Counted from the first letter of the stretch, positions 8,721 to 17,149 are shown. The stretch is DNA of 64,000 nucleotides from Cycloclasticus sp. symbiont of Bathymodiolus heckerae (GCA_002101235.1 LWTL01000123.1:62001-126000), one strand, 5' to 3'. The notes: generated by a model not told the origin, from the letters alone. Numbers and translations: made by a program.

Positions 8721-8809
8721 CGGTGCGGGTTATTCCTACTAATGAAGAACTTATCATCGCAAAACATGCGCTGGCACTGACACATCATCAAGGCGTATTT
8801 AACATTTAA
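8708..8809 (+). pseudogene. C-terminal remnant of acetate kinase (AckA)
   Basis: In the frame offset from the Pta remnant, the sequence reads DDFKVTVRVIPTNEELIIAK then a short tail to TAA 8807-8809. V-x-V-I-P-T-N-E-E-L-x-I-A is the C-terminal signature of acetate/propionate kinases. About 30 codons remain of a protein that is normally near 400 residues. It abuts fabI, whose ribosome-binding site overlaps the remnant's stop codon, so the original gene order was pta-ackA-fabI. Confidence 0.78.
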
Positions 8810-8818
8810 GGAGCAAAT

Positions 8819-9598
8819 ATGTACTCAATGGATAACTTTAATTTAAAAGGTAAAAAGGGTTTGATTTTAGGTATAGCTAACCAGCATTCAATTGCTTATG
8901 GCTGTGCAAAAGCATTTAAAACATTAGGTGCTGAGTTGGCAATTACTTATTTAAATGAGCCTTCAAAGAAATTTGTTGATCCGATTGCTGAAGAATTAGA
9001 GCCAGAAATCTTTATGCCTTGCGATGTGCAAAATGAGGAAGAATTTGCTGCTGTATTTGCAGCCATTGAAAAAAAATGGGGTAAATTAGATTTTGCTCTG
9101 CATTCAATTGCTTTTGCTCCGAAAGAGGATTTGCAGGGTCGCCTAGTTGATTCTTCAAGCGCAGGCTTTCTGACGGCAATAGATATTTCGTGCCACTCCT
9201 TTATACGGATGGCTAAAATGGCTGAGCCTCTTATGGTTGATGGCGGATCATTATTTGCGATGAGCTATTATGGCGCTGAAAAAGTGGTTAATAACTATGA
9301 CCTAATGGGGCCAGTAAAAGCGGCACTAGAAAGCTCTGTTAGATACCTTGCTAATGAGCTGGGGCCAAAAGGGATTAGAGTTTATACCATTTCCCCCGGC
9401 CCTGTTAAAACACGCGCAGCATCAGGCCTTAAATCATTTGATGATCTGATAACAGAAACAGTGAAGCGTACGCCGGCTCATCATTTAGCAACAATTGAAG
9501 ATATTGGTATGGCAACAGCCTTGATGGCAACACCAGCAGCTAAAATGATTAGTGGCGACACTGTTTATATTGACGGTGGTTTCCATGTAATGGGCTAG
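8819..9598 (+). CDS. fabI: enoyl-[acyl-carrier-protein] reductase FabI
   Basis: FabI performs the last reduction in each cycle of type II fatty-acid elongation, using NADH. The 259-residue protein is an SDR with the FabI-type cofactor loop GIANQHSIAYG (18-28), and the catalytic set Tyr150, Tyr160 and Lys167 in SYYGAEKVVNNYDLMGPVK. The substrate loop reads HSIAFAPKEDL, with Ala where E. coli FabI has Gly93; this form is typical of alphaproteobacterial FabI. The start has AAGGAG five bases upstream, overlapping the stop of the ackA remnant. It lies inside the repeat-bounded segment. Confidence 0.93.
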   Translation: MYSMDNFNLKGKKGLILGIANQHSIAYGCAKAFKTLGAELAITYLNEPSKKFVDPIAEELEPEIFMPCDVQNEEEFAAVFAAIEKKWGKLDFALHSIAFAPKEDLQGRLVDSSSAGFLTAIDISCHSFIRMAKMAEPLMVDGGSLFAMSYYGAEKVVNNYDLMGPVKAALESSVRYLANELGPKGIRVYTISPGPVKTRAASGLKSFDDLITETVKRTPAHHLATIEDIGMATALMATPAAKMISGDTVYIDGGFHVMG

Positions 9599-9603
9599 CT
9601 TTC

Positions 9604-9723
9604 ATGTCTGGACTCTTAGCATTTGATATTTCATCAATACAAGAGTCTATTGTTTGGGCGGCATTATTATTAGCGCTTATGAGCATTTTTTCCTTACCGC
9701 TTGGAGCGCCACTTCTTTTTTAA
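9604..9723 (+). other. short membrane-peptide ORF, possible truncated gene start
   Basis: A 39-codon frame from ATG 9604 to TAA 9721-9723, five bases after the fabI stop. It encodes one hydrophobic segment (ESIVWAALLLALMSIFSLPL). It looks like the N-terminal helix of a larger membrane protein whose remainder is missing, since the following sequence has no matching frame. No convincing ribosome-binding site. A functional small protein cannot be excluded. Confidence 0.3.
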
Positions 9724-9998
9724 ATTACGCCCAAGTATCTGTTCAGCATGGTGACAAAATCATTACGGTCTAAAGGTCGTCCTGTGTTTAGGTGACTCTC
9801 AAAATCGCCGCCTAATAACGACCGGAGTAAAAACAAGAGTATTCATCTCAGCTCGTAAAACCGATAAGGCCGAGCGTAAACAATATAAGGAGTTAGCCAT
9901 GCGTGAGCAATTCAATGGCTGAAATTGACAATTTATTAGCTGCTGTTGAGAGGATTACCGTTAACTGAACCCAGCATCAATTCTTACGTGTCACGTAA
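9724..9998. other. non-coding debris between fabI and tRNA-Met
   Basis: No intact gene on either strand. Short protein-like scraps occur: TRVFISARKTDKAERKQYKE around 9831-9890 and a 17-codon frame MAEIDNLLAAVERITVN from 9917, next to an ATAAGGAG-like site. None is long enough to name. Between 9985 and 10020 three spaced copies of an (A/G)CGTAA(AA) motif occur, the last two within the direct repeat. I read the stretch as decayed accessory DNA. Confidence 0.4.
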
Positions 9999-10065
9999 AA
10001 CCGCGTAAAAGTCGCGTAATTTCTAAGGGGAATGGCTTGGAATGGTGGTCATGGGTGGACTTGAA
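9999..10065. repeat. direct repeat, right copy, overlapping the tRNA-Met 3' end
   Basis: Partner of the repeat at 5958-6023. The right copy covers the last 23 nt of the intact tRNA-Met gene and 44 bp beyond it. CGCGTAAAAG-type units recur in this flank, like the spaced arm sites used by tyrosine recombinases, although no integrase gene is present. The two copies delimit about 4 kb. Confidence 0.75.
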
Positions 10066-10119
10066 CCACCGACCCCGGCATTATGAATGCCGTGCTCTAA
10101 CCAGCTGAGCTACATGACC
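10043..10119 (-). tRNA. tRNA-Met (anticodon CAT)
   Basis: A 77-nt cloverleaf reads on the minus strand from G10119 to an encoded CCA. The acceptor GGTCATG pairs with CATGACC, the D arm reads GCTCAGCTGGTTAGAGC, and the anticodon stem CGGCA/TGCCG closes a TTCATAA loop. The T arm has GGTTCAAGTCC. It lacks the three consecutive G-C pairs of the initiator anticodon stem and resembles elongator tRNA-Met; a tRNA-Ile2 with modified CAT is the alternative. Confidence 0.93.
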
Positions 10120-10193
10120 ATACTTTGAAGGTTGTGAATTTTCGTGGTTTCAGCTCATTTTGTCAAGCTGAACCACTATGCAAAGCCTAAGTT

Positions 10194-11285
10194 TTACACA
10201 TTAAACCTGAAATGCGTCACATCACCATCCTGCATGATGTATTCCTTACCTTCCACGGTTAATTTACCGGCTTCTTTTGCACCTTTTTCACCGTTGTATT
10301 GAACGAAGTCTTCATAGGCGGTAATTTCTGCGCGAATAAACCCTTTTTCAAAATCGGTATGAATAACCCCCGCAGCTTGTGGTGCTGTTGCGCCTTTTTT
10401 AACTGTCCAAGCGCGTACTTCTTTCACCCCAGCCGTAAAATATGTCTGTAGGTGCAACAAATCATAACCCGCTCTAATAACTCGATTTAAGCCCGGCTCT
10501 GTTAAGCCCATTTCTTCTAAAAACTCAGCTCGCTCGTCTTCTTCCAACTGAATAATTTCAGCCTCGAGTAAAGCGCACACGGCAACCACTGCCGCACCCT
10601 GTTCTTTCGCTAACGCTGTAACTGTATCTAAAAACGGGTTGTTTTCAAAACCATCTTCTTGCACATTGGCGATGTATAACATTGGTTTAAGCGTTAACAG
10701 CTGAAAGCCTGCCAATGATTCCAGTTCATCTTCTGTTGCGTCTAAGGTACGTAACGTCATTGTATCGTCTAAGTGTTTAAGAACTTTTTCAAAAAAAACT
10801 TTCTTCTTTAACTCGTCTTTATTTCCTGACTTTGATGCTTTTGTTGCTTTTACCACTGCCTTCTCAAGCGACGACATATCAGCCAACGCAAGCTCTGTTT
10901 GAATCACTTCAATATCGGCTATTGGGTCTATTTTTCCCGCTACATGAATGACATCATCATCTTCAAAACACCTCACCACATGAGCAATCGCATCGGATTC
11001 ACGAATGTTGGCTAAAAACTGATTACCCAAGCCTTCGCCTTTTGAAGCCCCTGCTACTAACCCAGCAATGTCTACAAACTCAAAAGTGGTTGGGATAACC
11101 CGTTCAGGCTGAACAATTTCAGCCAATTTATCTAACCGTAGGTCAGGCACTGGCACAATGCCAGTGTTTGGCTCAATTGTACAAAACGGGTAGTTTTCCG
11201 CTGCAATGGTTGCTTTTGTTAATGCGTTGAAAAGTGTTGATTTACCGACGTTCGGCAAGCCGACAATGCCACAATTTAAAGCCAT
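10194..11285 (-). CDS. ychF: redox-regulated ribosome-binding ATPase YchF
   Basis: A 363-residue Obg-family P-loop protein. The G1 motif is GLPNVGKST (9-17); the usual GTP-specificity motif is altered, which is why YchF/OLA1 proteins prefer ATP. The C-terminal TGS-like domain includes [20 protein letters not shown], a diagnostic YchF signature, and the protein ends in [10 protein letters not shown]. It binds the ribosome and takes part in stress responses. The usual pth neighbour is absent; tRNA-Met lies downstream and leuB is divergent. Confidence 0.95.
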   Translation of the reverse strand: MALNCGIVGLPNVGKSTLFNALTKATIAAENYPFCTIEPNTGIVPVPDLRLDKLAEIVQPERVIPTTFEFVDIAGLVAGASKGEGLGNQFLANIRESDAIAHVVRCFEDDDVIHVAGKIDPIADIEVIQTELALADMSSLEKAVVKATKASKSGNKDELKKKVFFEKVLKHLDDTMTLRTLDATEDELESLAGFQLLTLKPMLYIANVQEDGFENNPFLDTVTALAKEQGAAVVAVCALLEAEIIQLEEDERAEFLEEMGLTEPGLNRVIRAGYDLLHLQTYFTAGVKEVRAWTVKKGATAPQAAGVIHTDFEKGFIRAEITAYEDFVQYNGEKGAKEAGKLTVEGKEYIMQDGDVTHFRFNV

Positions 11286-11440
11286 GTTTATTCTCTTTAT
11301 AATTCTCTAAAGGCGGTGATTATACGTTACGCACCGAAATACTTAAAAACTATCTAAGCGAAAATAACGAACGCATAGCGCAGTGACCGCTTGTCGCGTA
11401 AAATGCGCGGTTTACTATTAACGAATTCAACAGGTAAACG

Positions 11441-12547
11441 ATGAAGAATTATAAAATTGCGATTATGGCCGGCGACGGCATTGGCCCAGAAATTATGCAA
11501 GAGGCTGTTAAAGTTCTTAAATTAGTCGAGGAACGTAACGATGTAACGTTTGAATTGATGCCTGCTTTATTTGGTGCATGCGCATACTTTGAAACAGGCG
11601 ATGCTTTTCCTCAAGCAACAAAAGACATTTGCGATGAAGCTGACGCGATTATTAAAGGTCCTATTGGTTTAAGCCATGAAGAGTCTAAAAAGATTCCGGT
11701 TGATAAACAGCCAGAACGCGGTGCTTTATTACCGATGCGCCGTCGTTACAACACATACGCAAACTACCGCCCTGTTTCTTTACCTAAGGGCTTGGCTCAC
11801 TTTTCACCGCTAAAACCTGAAATTATTGGCGATGGTATTGATTTAATTATGATCCGCGAATTAGTCGGCGGCTTATACTTTGGCGAAAAAGAAGTAGGCG
11901 TTAATGACGAAGGCTTACGCTACGTTAAAGAAACGTTGGAATATGACGAAAAACAAATTCGCCAAATTATGCTGCACGCTTTCAAGATGGCAAACAGCCG
12001 TAAGAAAGTGCTGCACAACATCCATAAGAGCAACGTTTTAAAGTCGTCTGTGCTATGGAATGAAATTATGGAAGAAGTAGCCGTTGATTTCCCTGAAGTT
12101 GAAGTAATCAACATTCTTGTGGATGCGGTAGCGACGTTACTTTGCCTTAAACCAACACAGTTTGATGTGATGGTAATGGAAAACATGTTTGGCGACATTC
12201 TAAGCGACCAAGGCGGCGGCATTTTAGGGTCTTTAGGCCTTATGCCATCTGCTTGCCTAGGTGACGAGAAAGCGTATTACGAACCATCTCACGGTTCTGC
12301 GCCTGATATTGCAGGCAAAAACATGGCCAACCCTTATTCTATGATTGGTTCTGTTGCTATGATGCTTGAATACAGCTTTGGCATGGTTGAAGAATCCAAA
12401 AATGTTTGGGCGGCTATGCAAGCTGTCTTTACTGATGGTTACTCAACGGCTGACCTTTCAAAACCAGGTTCTGGCGTTAATATGATTAGCACCGTAGAGT
12501 TTGGCGATAAAGTGGTTGAAAAGCTAAAGGCGATGCCTACAGTTTAA
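11441..12547 (+). CDS. leuB: 3-isopropylmalate dehydrogenase-like beta-decarboxylating dehydrogenase
   Basis: Oxidises and decarboxylates 3-isopropylmalate (or 3-methylmalate) with NAD. The 368-residue protein shows family signatures AGDGIGPEIM (10-19), RGALLPMRRRYNTYANYRP with substrate-binding arginines, the RELVGGLYFGE loop, ENMFGDILSD and EPSHGSAPDIAGK. It departs from standard bacterial LeuB after the metal-binding Asp: DQGGGILGSLGLMPSA in place of DEASMLTGS-type sequence. The context with leuC, leuD and leuA supports leucine or citramalate-pathway use. AGG precedes ATG 11441. It is transcribed alone and converges on leuA. Confidence 0.82.
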   Translation: MKNYKIAIMAGDGIGPEIMQEAVKVLKLVEERNDVTFELMPALFGACAYFETGDAFPQATKDICDEADAIIKGPIGLSHEESKKIPVDKQPERGALLPMRRRYNTYANYRPVSLPKGLAHFSPLKPEIIGDGIDLIMIRELVGGLYFGEKEVGVNDEGLRYVKETLEYDEKQIRQIMLHAFKMANSRKKVLHNIHKSNVLKSSVLWNEIMEEVAVDFPEVEVINILVDAVATLLCLKPTQFDVMVMENMFGDILSDQGGGILGSLGLMPSACLGDEKAYYEPSHGSAPDIAGKNMANPYSMIGSVAMMLEYSFGMVEESKNVWAAMQAVFTDGYSTADLSKPGSGVNMISTVEFGDKVVEKLKAMPTV

Positions 12548-12564
12548 GTTTAGACCCGCGCAAT

Positions 12565-12595
12565 AAAAAAGGCTTACATGATGTAAGCCTTTTTT
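12565..12595. terminator. bidirectional terminator between leuB and leuA
   Basis: Perfect stem GGCTTACAT/ATGTAAGCC with A-runs on one side and T-runs on the other, so it can end transcription in both directions. It lies 18 bp past leuB and about 23 bp before the leuA stop. Confidence 0.92.
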
Positions 12596-12617
12596 ATATC
12601 TACTGTTTTTTTTGAAT

Positions 12618-14144
12618 CTAGCTTTTTTCGTGCAGCTGAATATTAATCATTCGTAGCGCAGCTAAAATAGACGCAAAAACTTGATTTGAGTGCACGCCGC
12701 GTGTTTTACGTTTTTTAAAGGCATCTGCCCACGTAATAACACATTCCGTTAAAGCGCTGGTATGCCCGCCTTTCGGAATTCTTACTTCGTAATCGTCCAG
12801 TTCTGGCAAAACAGCACCGTACTCTGCGAGCACTTTATTAACCGCATCAATAAAGGCATCAAATCCGCCATTACCTGAACCTGTAGACTCATGCACATCA
12901 CCTTTTACATCCACCTTAATCGTAGCAACGGATGACTGATCTAAACGACTGGTGATAGAACAATCCAGTAATTTGATGTGCTTATAGCTTTCGCTTTCTA
13001 ATACATCAGCAATAATAAACGGTAAGTCTTCCGTCGTAATCGTTTGCTTTGAATCACCCAAGCGCACGATACGTTCTAGCACCTTTTTCTGATTTTCTTC
13101 AGAAAGGGTGATTCCTAAACGTTCTAAATTATTACTTAATGAAGCTTTACCTGCCATTTTTCCCAAGGCATAACTGCGTATTCTTGAGAATCGCTCAGGG
13201 CTTAATTTACTTTCGTATAAGCCGCCTTTTTTATCGCCATCGGCATGAATGCCCGCTGTTTGAGTAAATACATCATCACCAATAATAGGCGCATTAGCAG
13301 CGACCCATTTACCAGAAAAATTCTCAACCATGTTACTTAAACGGACGATATTGCTTTCATCAATAGATAATTTCATGCCCATTTTGTCGCGCAGAACTAC
13401 CGTCACTTCCGACACGGATGCATTACCCGCACGCTCGCCCAAGCAATTTACCGTACAGTGAATGGCGCTAACGCCTGCACGTACAGCCGCCATAATATTA
13501 GCGGTGCCTAAGCCATAGTCATTATGTGGATGAAAATCAAACTGAACATCCGGGTAGCGTTCGCACATATCGCTTAATCCGGCAAACACTTCTTCTGGTG
13601 ACATAACACCTAATGTGTCCGGCAACATGAAGTGTTCAATACCCGAGTCTTTAATGCTGTCCATAAAGGCAAATACATAATCGGGACTATCCGCATAGCC
13701 ATTCGACCAATCTTCAAGGTATACGTTAACCTTTAAGCCTTTCTCTAACGCATAGTTAACGGTGTTAAGCACTTGTTCAACGTGCTCTTCTAGCGTTTTA
13801 CCTAATTGTTCACGGCAATGCTTTTCGCTACCTTTTGTTAATAGGTTGATCACTTTGCCATTCGCCGCAACAATCCAATCGACACTGCGTTTATGGTCTG
13901 AAAAACCCAGCACTTCAACCGCATCGCCAAAACCTTCGGCTTGCGCCCATTCGTTTATATTGCGAACGGCTTCTTGCTCACCCGCTGATACGCAAGCAGA
14001 AGCAACTTCCACGCGGTCAACACGTAATGATTCCAGTAACGCTTTGGCAATGCTGACTTTTTCAGCAGGCGAAAACGATACGCCTTGCGTTTGCTCACCA
14101 TCGCGCAAGGTGGTATCCATTATTTGAATGTAACGAGAATCCAT
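12618..14144 (-). CDS. leuA: 2-isopropylmalate / (R)-citramalate synthase, Leptospira CimA/LeuA2 type
   Basis: A Claisen-type synthase of 508 residues. The TIM barrel begins with IMDTTLRDGEQTQGVSFS (Arg and Asp catalytic) and has HPHNDYGLGTAN for metal binding; a regulatory LeuA dimer domain spans about 395-508. Segments such as VDRVEVASA, NVYLEDWSNGYADSPDYV and TQTAGIHADGDKKG match the synthase family known from Leptospira citramalate synthase and Bacteroidetes LeuA, not the usual gammaproteobacterial LeuA. It could make isopropylmalate, citramalate or both; sequence alone does not decide. ATG 14144 is used since the frame's longer start is TTG. It is last in leuC-leuD-leuA. Confidence 0.8.
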   Translation of the reverse strand: MDSRYIQIMDTTLRDGEQTQGVSFSPAEKVSIAKALLESLRVDRVEVASACVSAGEQEAVRNINEWAQAEGFGDAVEVLGFSDHKRSVDWIVAANGKVINLLTKGSEKHCREQLGKTLEEHVEQVLNTVNYALEKGLKVNVYLEDWSNGYADSPDYVFAFMDSIKDSGIEHFMLPDTLGVMSPEEVFAGLSDMCERYPDVQFDFHPHNDYGLGTANIMAAVRAGVSAIHCTVNCLGERAGNASVSEVTVVLRDKMGMKLSIDESNIVRLSNMVENFSGKWVAANAPIIGDDVFTQTAGIHADGDKKGGLYESKLSPERFSRIRSYALGKMAGKASLSNNLERLGITLSEENQKKVLERIVRLGDSKQTITTEDLPFIIADVLESESYKHIKLLDCSITSRLDQSSVATIKVDVKGDVHESTGSGNGGFDAFIDAVNKVLAEYGAVLPELDDYEVRIPKGGHTSALTECVITWADAFKKRKTRGVHSNQVFASILAALRMINIQLHEKS

Positions 14145-14163
14145 CAACTTATCTGCTAAACGC

Positions 14164-14778
14164 TTATGCCCAAAGCCAAGGGAAACGTTTTTTGTGCTGC
14201 TCTTCGTACTCGGTGATTTTGGTTTCGTGCTCTAACGTTAAACCAATATCGTCAAGCCCTCTCAACATATTGTCTTTGCGGAATGGGTCAATTTCAAAGC
14301 TAAAGCCATTACCTGCAGGTGTTGTAATCTTTTGATTTTCAAGATCAACTGAAAAGCTAACGCCTTCATTTGCATTGATTTCTTCCATTAACGAGGCTAA
14401 CTGCTCTTCGTTAACTTTAATGGCCAATATGCCATTTTTGAAACAGTTGTTATAAAAGATATCGGCATAGCTGGTTGAAATAATGGTGTTAAAACCAAAG
14501 TCAGCCAATGCCCATGGCGCATGCTCACGCGATGAACCACAACCAAAATTATCACCGGCAACAAGTACTTTAGCGCCTTTAAAGGCTGGCTTGTTTAATT
14601 CAAATTCTGGGTTATCGGTTACGCCATCTGCGTTGTAACGCCAATCGTGAAATAAGTGAATGCCAAAACCTGTACGTTCCACTTTTTTCAAAAACTGCTT
14701 AGGAATAATTTGATCAGTATCAACGTTGTTTCTGTTCATCAACGCTGCGATGCTTTCGTGCTTTTTATATTGTTCCAT
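14164..14778 (-). CDS. leuD: 3-isopropylmalate dehydratase small subunit LeuD
   Basis: 204 residues, the usual size. It forms with LeuC the enzyme that isomerises 2- to 3-isopropylmalate (or citramalate to methylmalate). Signatures are NRNNVDTDQIIPKQFLK (15-31) and the substrate loop GDNFGCGSSREHAPWAL. The start ATG 14778 lies 4 bp after the leuC stop, and leuA follows after 19 bp, so the three are one operon on the minus strand. Confidence 0.95.
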   Translation of the reverse strand: MEQYKKHESIAALMNRNNVDTDQIIPKQFLKKVERTGFGIHLFHDWRYNADGVTDNPEFELNKPAFKGAKVLVAGDNFGCGSSREHAPWALADFGFNTIISTSYADIFYNNCFKNGILAIKVNEEQLASLMEEINANEGVSFSVDLENQKITTPAGNGFSFEIDPFRKDNMLRGLDDIGLTLEHETKITEYEEQHKKRFPWLWA

Positions 14779-14782
14779 AGTC

Positions 14783-16183
14783 TTAACCTAATTTACTGAT
14801 ATCGACGAAGTGGCCTGCTGCCGCTGCTGCTGCTGCCATTGCAGGAGAAACCAAATGCGTACGCCCGCCTTTACCTTGGCGACCTTCGAAGTTACGGTTT
14901 GATGTTGATGCACAACGTTGCCCGTCTTTAAGCTCATCGCCATTCATTGCTAAACACATGGAACAACCCGGCTCACGCCATTCCCAACCTGCATCTTTAA
15001 ATATTTGATCTATACCTTCTTTTTCCGCTTGAATTTTCACGTGGAAAGAACCAGGTACGGCAATCGCTGTAACACCATCTGCCACTTTCGTGCCTTTAGC
15101 TATTGCTGCGGCATCACGGAAATCTTCAATACGACCGTTTGTACATGATCCAATAAAGACATAATCAATATTGATATCGGTAATTTTCGTGTTTGGTTCA
15201 AGGTCCATGTATTTCAATGCGCCTTCACAAGCCAAGCTTTTGCCTTTGTTCTCAAAACTGGCTGGAGCCGGAACAACACTATTAACACCGACTACTTGCT
15301 CAGGTGATGTACCCCACGTTACTTGTGGAGAAATTTTTGATGCGTCCAAAGTAATCGTTGCATCAAATTCAGCTCCTTCGTCAGTGACTAAAGATTTCCA
15401 GTAGCTTAATGCCGTTTCTAAATGCTCAGCTTTAGGTGCAAATTCTTTGCCTTCTAGGAAGTCGAATGTTTTTTGATCTGGAGCAACCATACCTGCTCGT
15501 GCGCCAGCTTCAATCGCCATATTACAGACGGTCATTCGGCCTTCCATTGAAAGCGTTTCAATCGCTTCGCCTGCGTATTCAATAACATAGCCTGTGCCGC
15601 CTGCCGTACCTGTAACGCCAACAATGGCCAAAGCAATATCTTTAGCGGTGCAATGCTTAGAAAGCTTGCCGTTAACTTGTACCAGCATGGTTTTTGATTT
15701 TTGCTGAGGCAATGTTTGCGTTGCCATCACGTGTTCAACTTCTGATGTGCCGATGCCAAACGCTAACGCGCCAAATGCGCCGTGCGTTGCTGTATGGCTA
15801 TCGCCACATACAACGACCATACCAGGGTGAACAAAACCGTGTTCAGGCACAACCACATGGATCACGCCATTATCTGGGCTATCCATATCGTATAAATTTA
15901 AGCCGTTTTCTTCGCAATTCTCTGCCATTGTTTCAATTTGCTTTTTCGCAATGGGATCAGCAATAGGAAGATCACGATTTTTAGTCGGCACACAATGGTC
16001 CATTGTCGCCAAAATACTACTCGGGTTACGCACTTTACGCTTCGCCGTACGCAATCCTTCAAACGCTTGCGGGCTGGTAACTTCATGCATTAAATGCCTA
16101 TCCACATAAAGCAAAGGCGCTTGGCCTGGCTCTTGGTGAACAAAATGGCTATCCCAAATTTTTTCGTACATCGTTTTTTTCAT
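14783..16183 (-). CDS. leuC: 3-isopropylmalate dehydratase large subunit LeuC
   Basis: 466 residues, the same as E. coli LeuC, from ATG 16183, which has GGAAAG four bases upstream; the longer in-frame start at 16195 is TTG. Aconitase-family signatures are the start [30 protein letters not shown], and the 4Fe-4S cysteines in [11 protein letters not shown] and GCSMCLAMN. It is the first gene of leuC-leuD-leuA. Its upstream region holds two palindromes that may be operators. Confidence 0.96.
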   Translation of the reverse strand: MKKTMYEKIWDSHFVHQEPGQAPLLYVDRHLMHEVTSPQAFEGLRTAKRKVRNPSSILATMDHCVPTKNRDLPIADPIAKKQIETMAENCEENGLNLYDMDSPDNGVIHVVVPEHGFVHPGMVVVCGDSHTATHGAFGALAFGIGTSEVEHVMATQTLPQQKSKTMLVQVNGKLSKHCTAKDIALAIVGVTGTAGGTGYVIEYAGEAIETLSMEGRMTVCNMAIEAGARAGMVAPDQKTFDFLEGKEFAPKAEHLETALSYWKSLVTDEGAEFDATITLDASKISPQVTWGTSPEQVVGVNSVVPAPASFENKGKSLACEGALKYMDLEPNTKITDINIDYVFIGSCTNGRIEDFRDAAAIAKGTKVADGVTAIAVPGSFHVKIQAEKEGIDQIFKDAGWEWREPGCSMCLAMNGDELKDGQRCASTSNRNFEGRQGKGGRTHLVSPAMAAAAAAAGHFVDISKLG

Positions 16184-16209
16184 AATTCTTTCCAAAGCTA
16201 ACTTCTTAA

Positions 16210-16251
16210 TTGTTTAATAAACAAGAAAATAAATAATCGACACTATGTCGA
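16210..16251 (-). promoter_or_regulatory. two palindromes in the leuC leader
   Basis: TTGTTTAATAAACAA (16210-16224) and TCGACACTATGTCGA (16237-16251) are perfect inverted repeats with 7- and 6-bp arms. They lie 27-68 bp before the leuC start. No leucine-rich leader peptide is visible, so repressor control is more likely than classical ribosome-mediated attenuation. The regulator is unknown. Confidence 0.45.
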
Positions 16252-16327
16252 ATGAACCGTGTATTTTCGCTAAATTACATGAATTTTGCAATATATGCGG
16301 CTTGAAATAATGAAAATGACAGACAAT

Positions 16328-16362
16328 AAAAAAGGCCCAACAAGTCTTGTTGGGCCTTTTTT
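16328..16362 (-). terminator. terminator after tRNA-Thr
   Basis: Stem AAGGCCCAACAAG/CTTGTTGGGCCTT with a 1-2 nt loop and T-runs on both strands. It lies just past the tRNA-Thr 3' end and separates it from the leu promoter region. Confidence 0.92.
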
Positions 16363-16369
16363 ATACAAA

Positions 16370-16445
16370 TGGAGCTGGTGAGAGGATTCGAACCACCGAC
16401 CGGCTGATTACAAATCAGCTGCTCTACCGACTGAGCTACACCAGC
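16370..16445 (-). tRNA. tRNA-Thr (anticodon TGT)
   Basis: A 76-nt cloverleaf on the minus strand with encoded CCA. The acceptor GCTGGTG pairs with CACCAGC, the anticodon stem CTGAT/ATCAG encloses TTTGTAA with anticodon TGT, and the T arm has GGTTCGAATCC. In many gammaproteobacteria this tRNA starts the thrU-tyrU-glyT-thrT-tuf cluster after birA/coaX; here it stands alone, followed by a terminator and leuC. Confidence 0.95.
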
Positions 16446-16489
16446 GTCAGGGCGAGCATTGTATGCTAAATGAAAAGTTGGGGCAATGT

Positions 16490-17149
16490 TTAACAGGCAA
16501 TTTTACGGATACTGTTTTCCAGGCTTATTACTTGGGTATCTAGAAATGATTGAATCGCTTCTACACCGTCATTTGTTTCTACTTTAACGCCATAGCTAAC
16601 CTTTTCTCTATTGAGAATAGCCGCGTTGACTGTTTTTTTCTTTAACTCTTCCAATTTGCTCTCGGCGCGACTAAGCGTTTTAAACAGCCCTAAGGAAACG
16701 ACCCCTTTATCTTGCCCTTTGGGCACCAGCCATAAATCTGTCACGCCCTTTATTTTTAACATCTTGACGTTCTCTAGCGAATGATTCCAATCTCCCGTCG
16801 ACGGGTAAACCACCCAGTATTCTTGTTCAAGCCGAGATATCACCACCGGCACATGCAAAAAAATCTTTTTAATGTTGTCTTTTAACTGACTCGCGCTGTT
16901 TTTAGACCCAAAACCACCCACAACATAGCAGGTATATTGCTCCATTCCTTCTGGCACTACTTCCATGCTTTTTTGCTCGCTAAGCTTCTGAGTCGACTCA
17001 TCCTTTGAAAGCAACTCTAATACTTCAAGTTCTTTTTGGTCATAAAGCGGCTCTTGCCTAACCTGACTTTCTTGCGCTTCATTAACAGTCATTCCCCAAA
17101 AAAAATACACTACGTTAATAAACAATAAAAGCAAAAACAATTGTTTCAT
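16490..17149 (-). CDS. SPOR-domain membrane-anchored protein
   Basis: 219 residues. An N-terminal hydrophobic segment (MKQLFLLLLFINVVYFFWGM) anchors the protein, a charged coil follows, and a C-terminal half resembles SPOR domains, with YTCYVVGGFGSKNSASQLKD (about 72-91) and GVVSLGLFKTLSRAESKLEE. SPOR domains bind denuded septal peptidoglycan. Its ATG overlaps the coaX stop in an ATGA arrangement, giving birA-coaX-SPOR as one operon, an order common in gammaproteobacteria. Its exact role is unknown. Confidence 0.75.
   Translation of the reverse strand: MKQLFLLLLFINVVYFFWGMTVNEAQESQVRQEPLYDQKELEVLELLSKDESTQKLSEQKSMEVVPEGMEQYTCYVVGGFGSKNSASQLKDNIKKIFLHVPVVISRLEQEYWVVYPSTGDWNHSLENVKMLKIKGVTDLWLVPKGQDKGVVSLGLFKTLSRAESKLEELKKKTVNAAILNREKVSYGVKVETNDGVEAIQSFLDTQVISLENSIRKIAC

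Noticed and set aside
10043-10119. Initiator tRNA
   Set aside because: The anticodon stem lacks the three successive G-C pairs and the mismatched first acceptor pair of initiator tRNA.
16184-16327. Leucine-rich leader peptide for leu attenuation
   Set aside because: No short frame with a run of leucine codons and no terminator lies between the promoter region and leuC.
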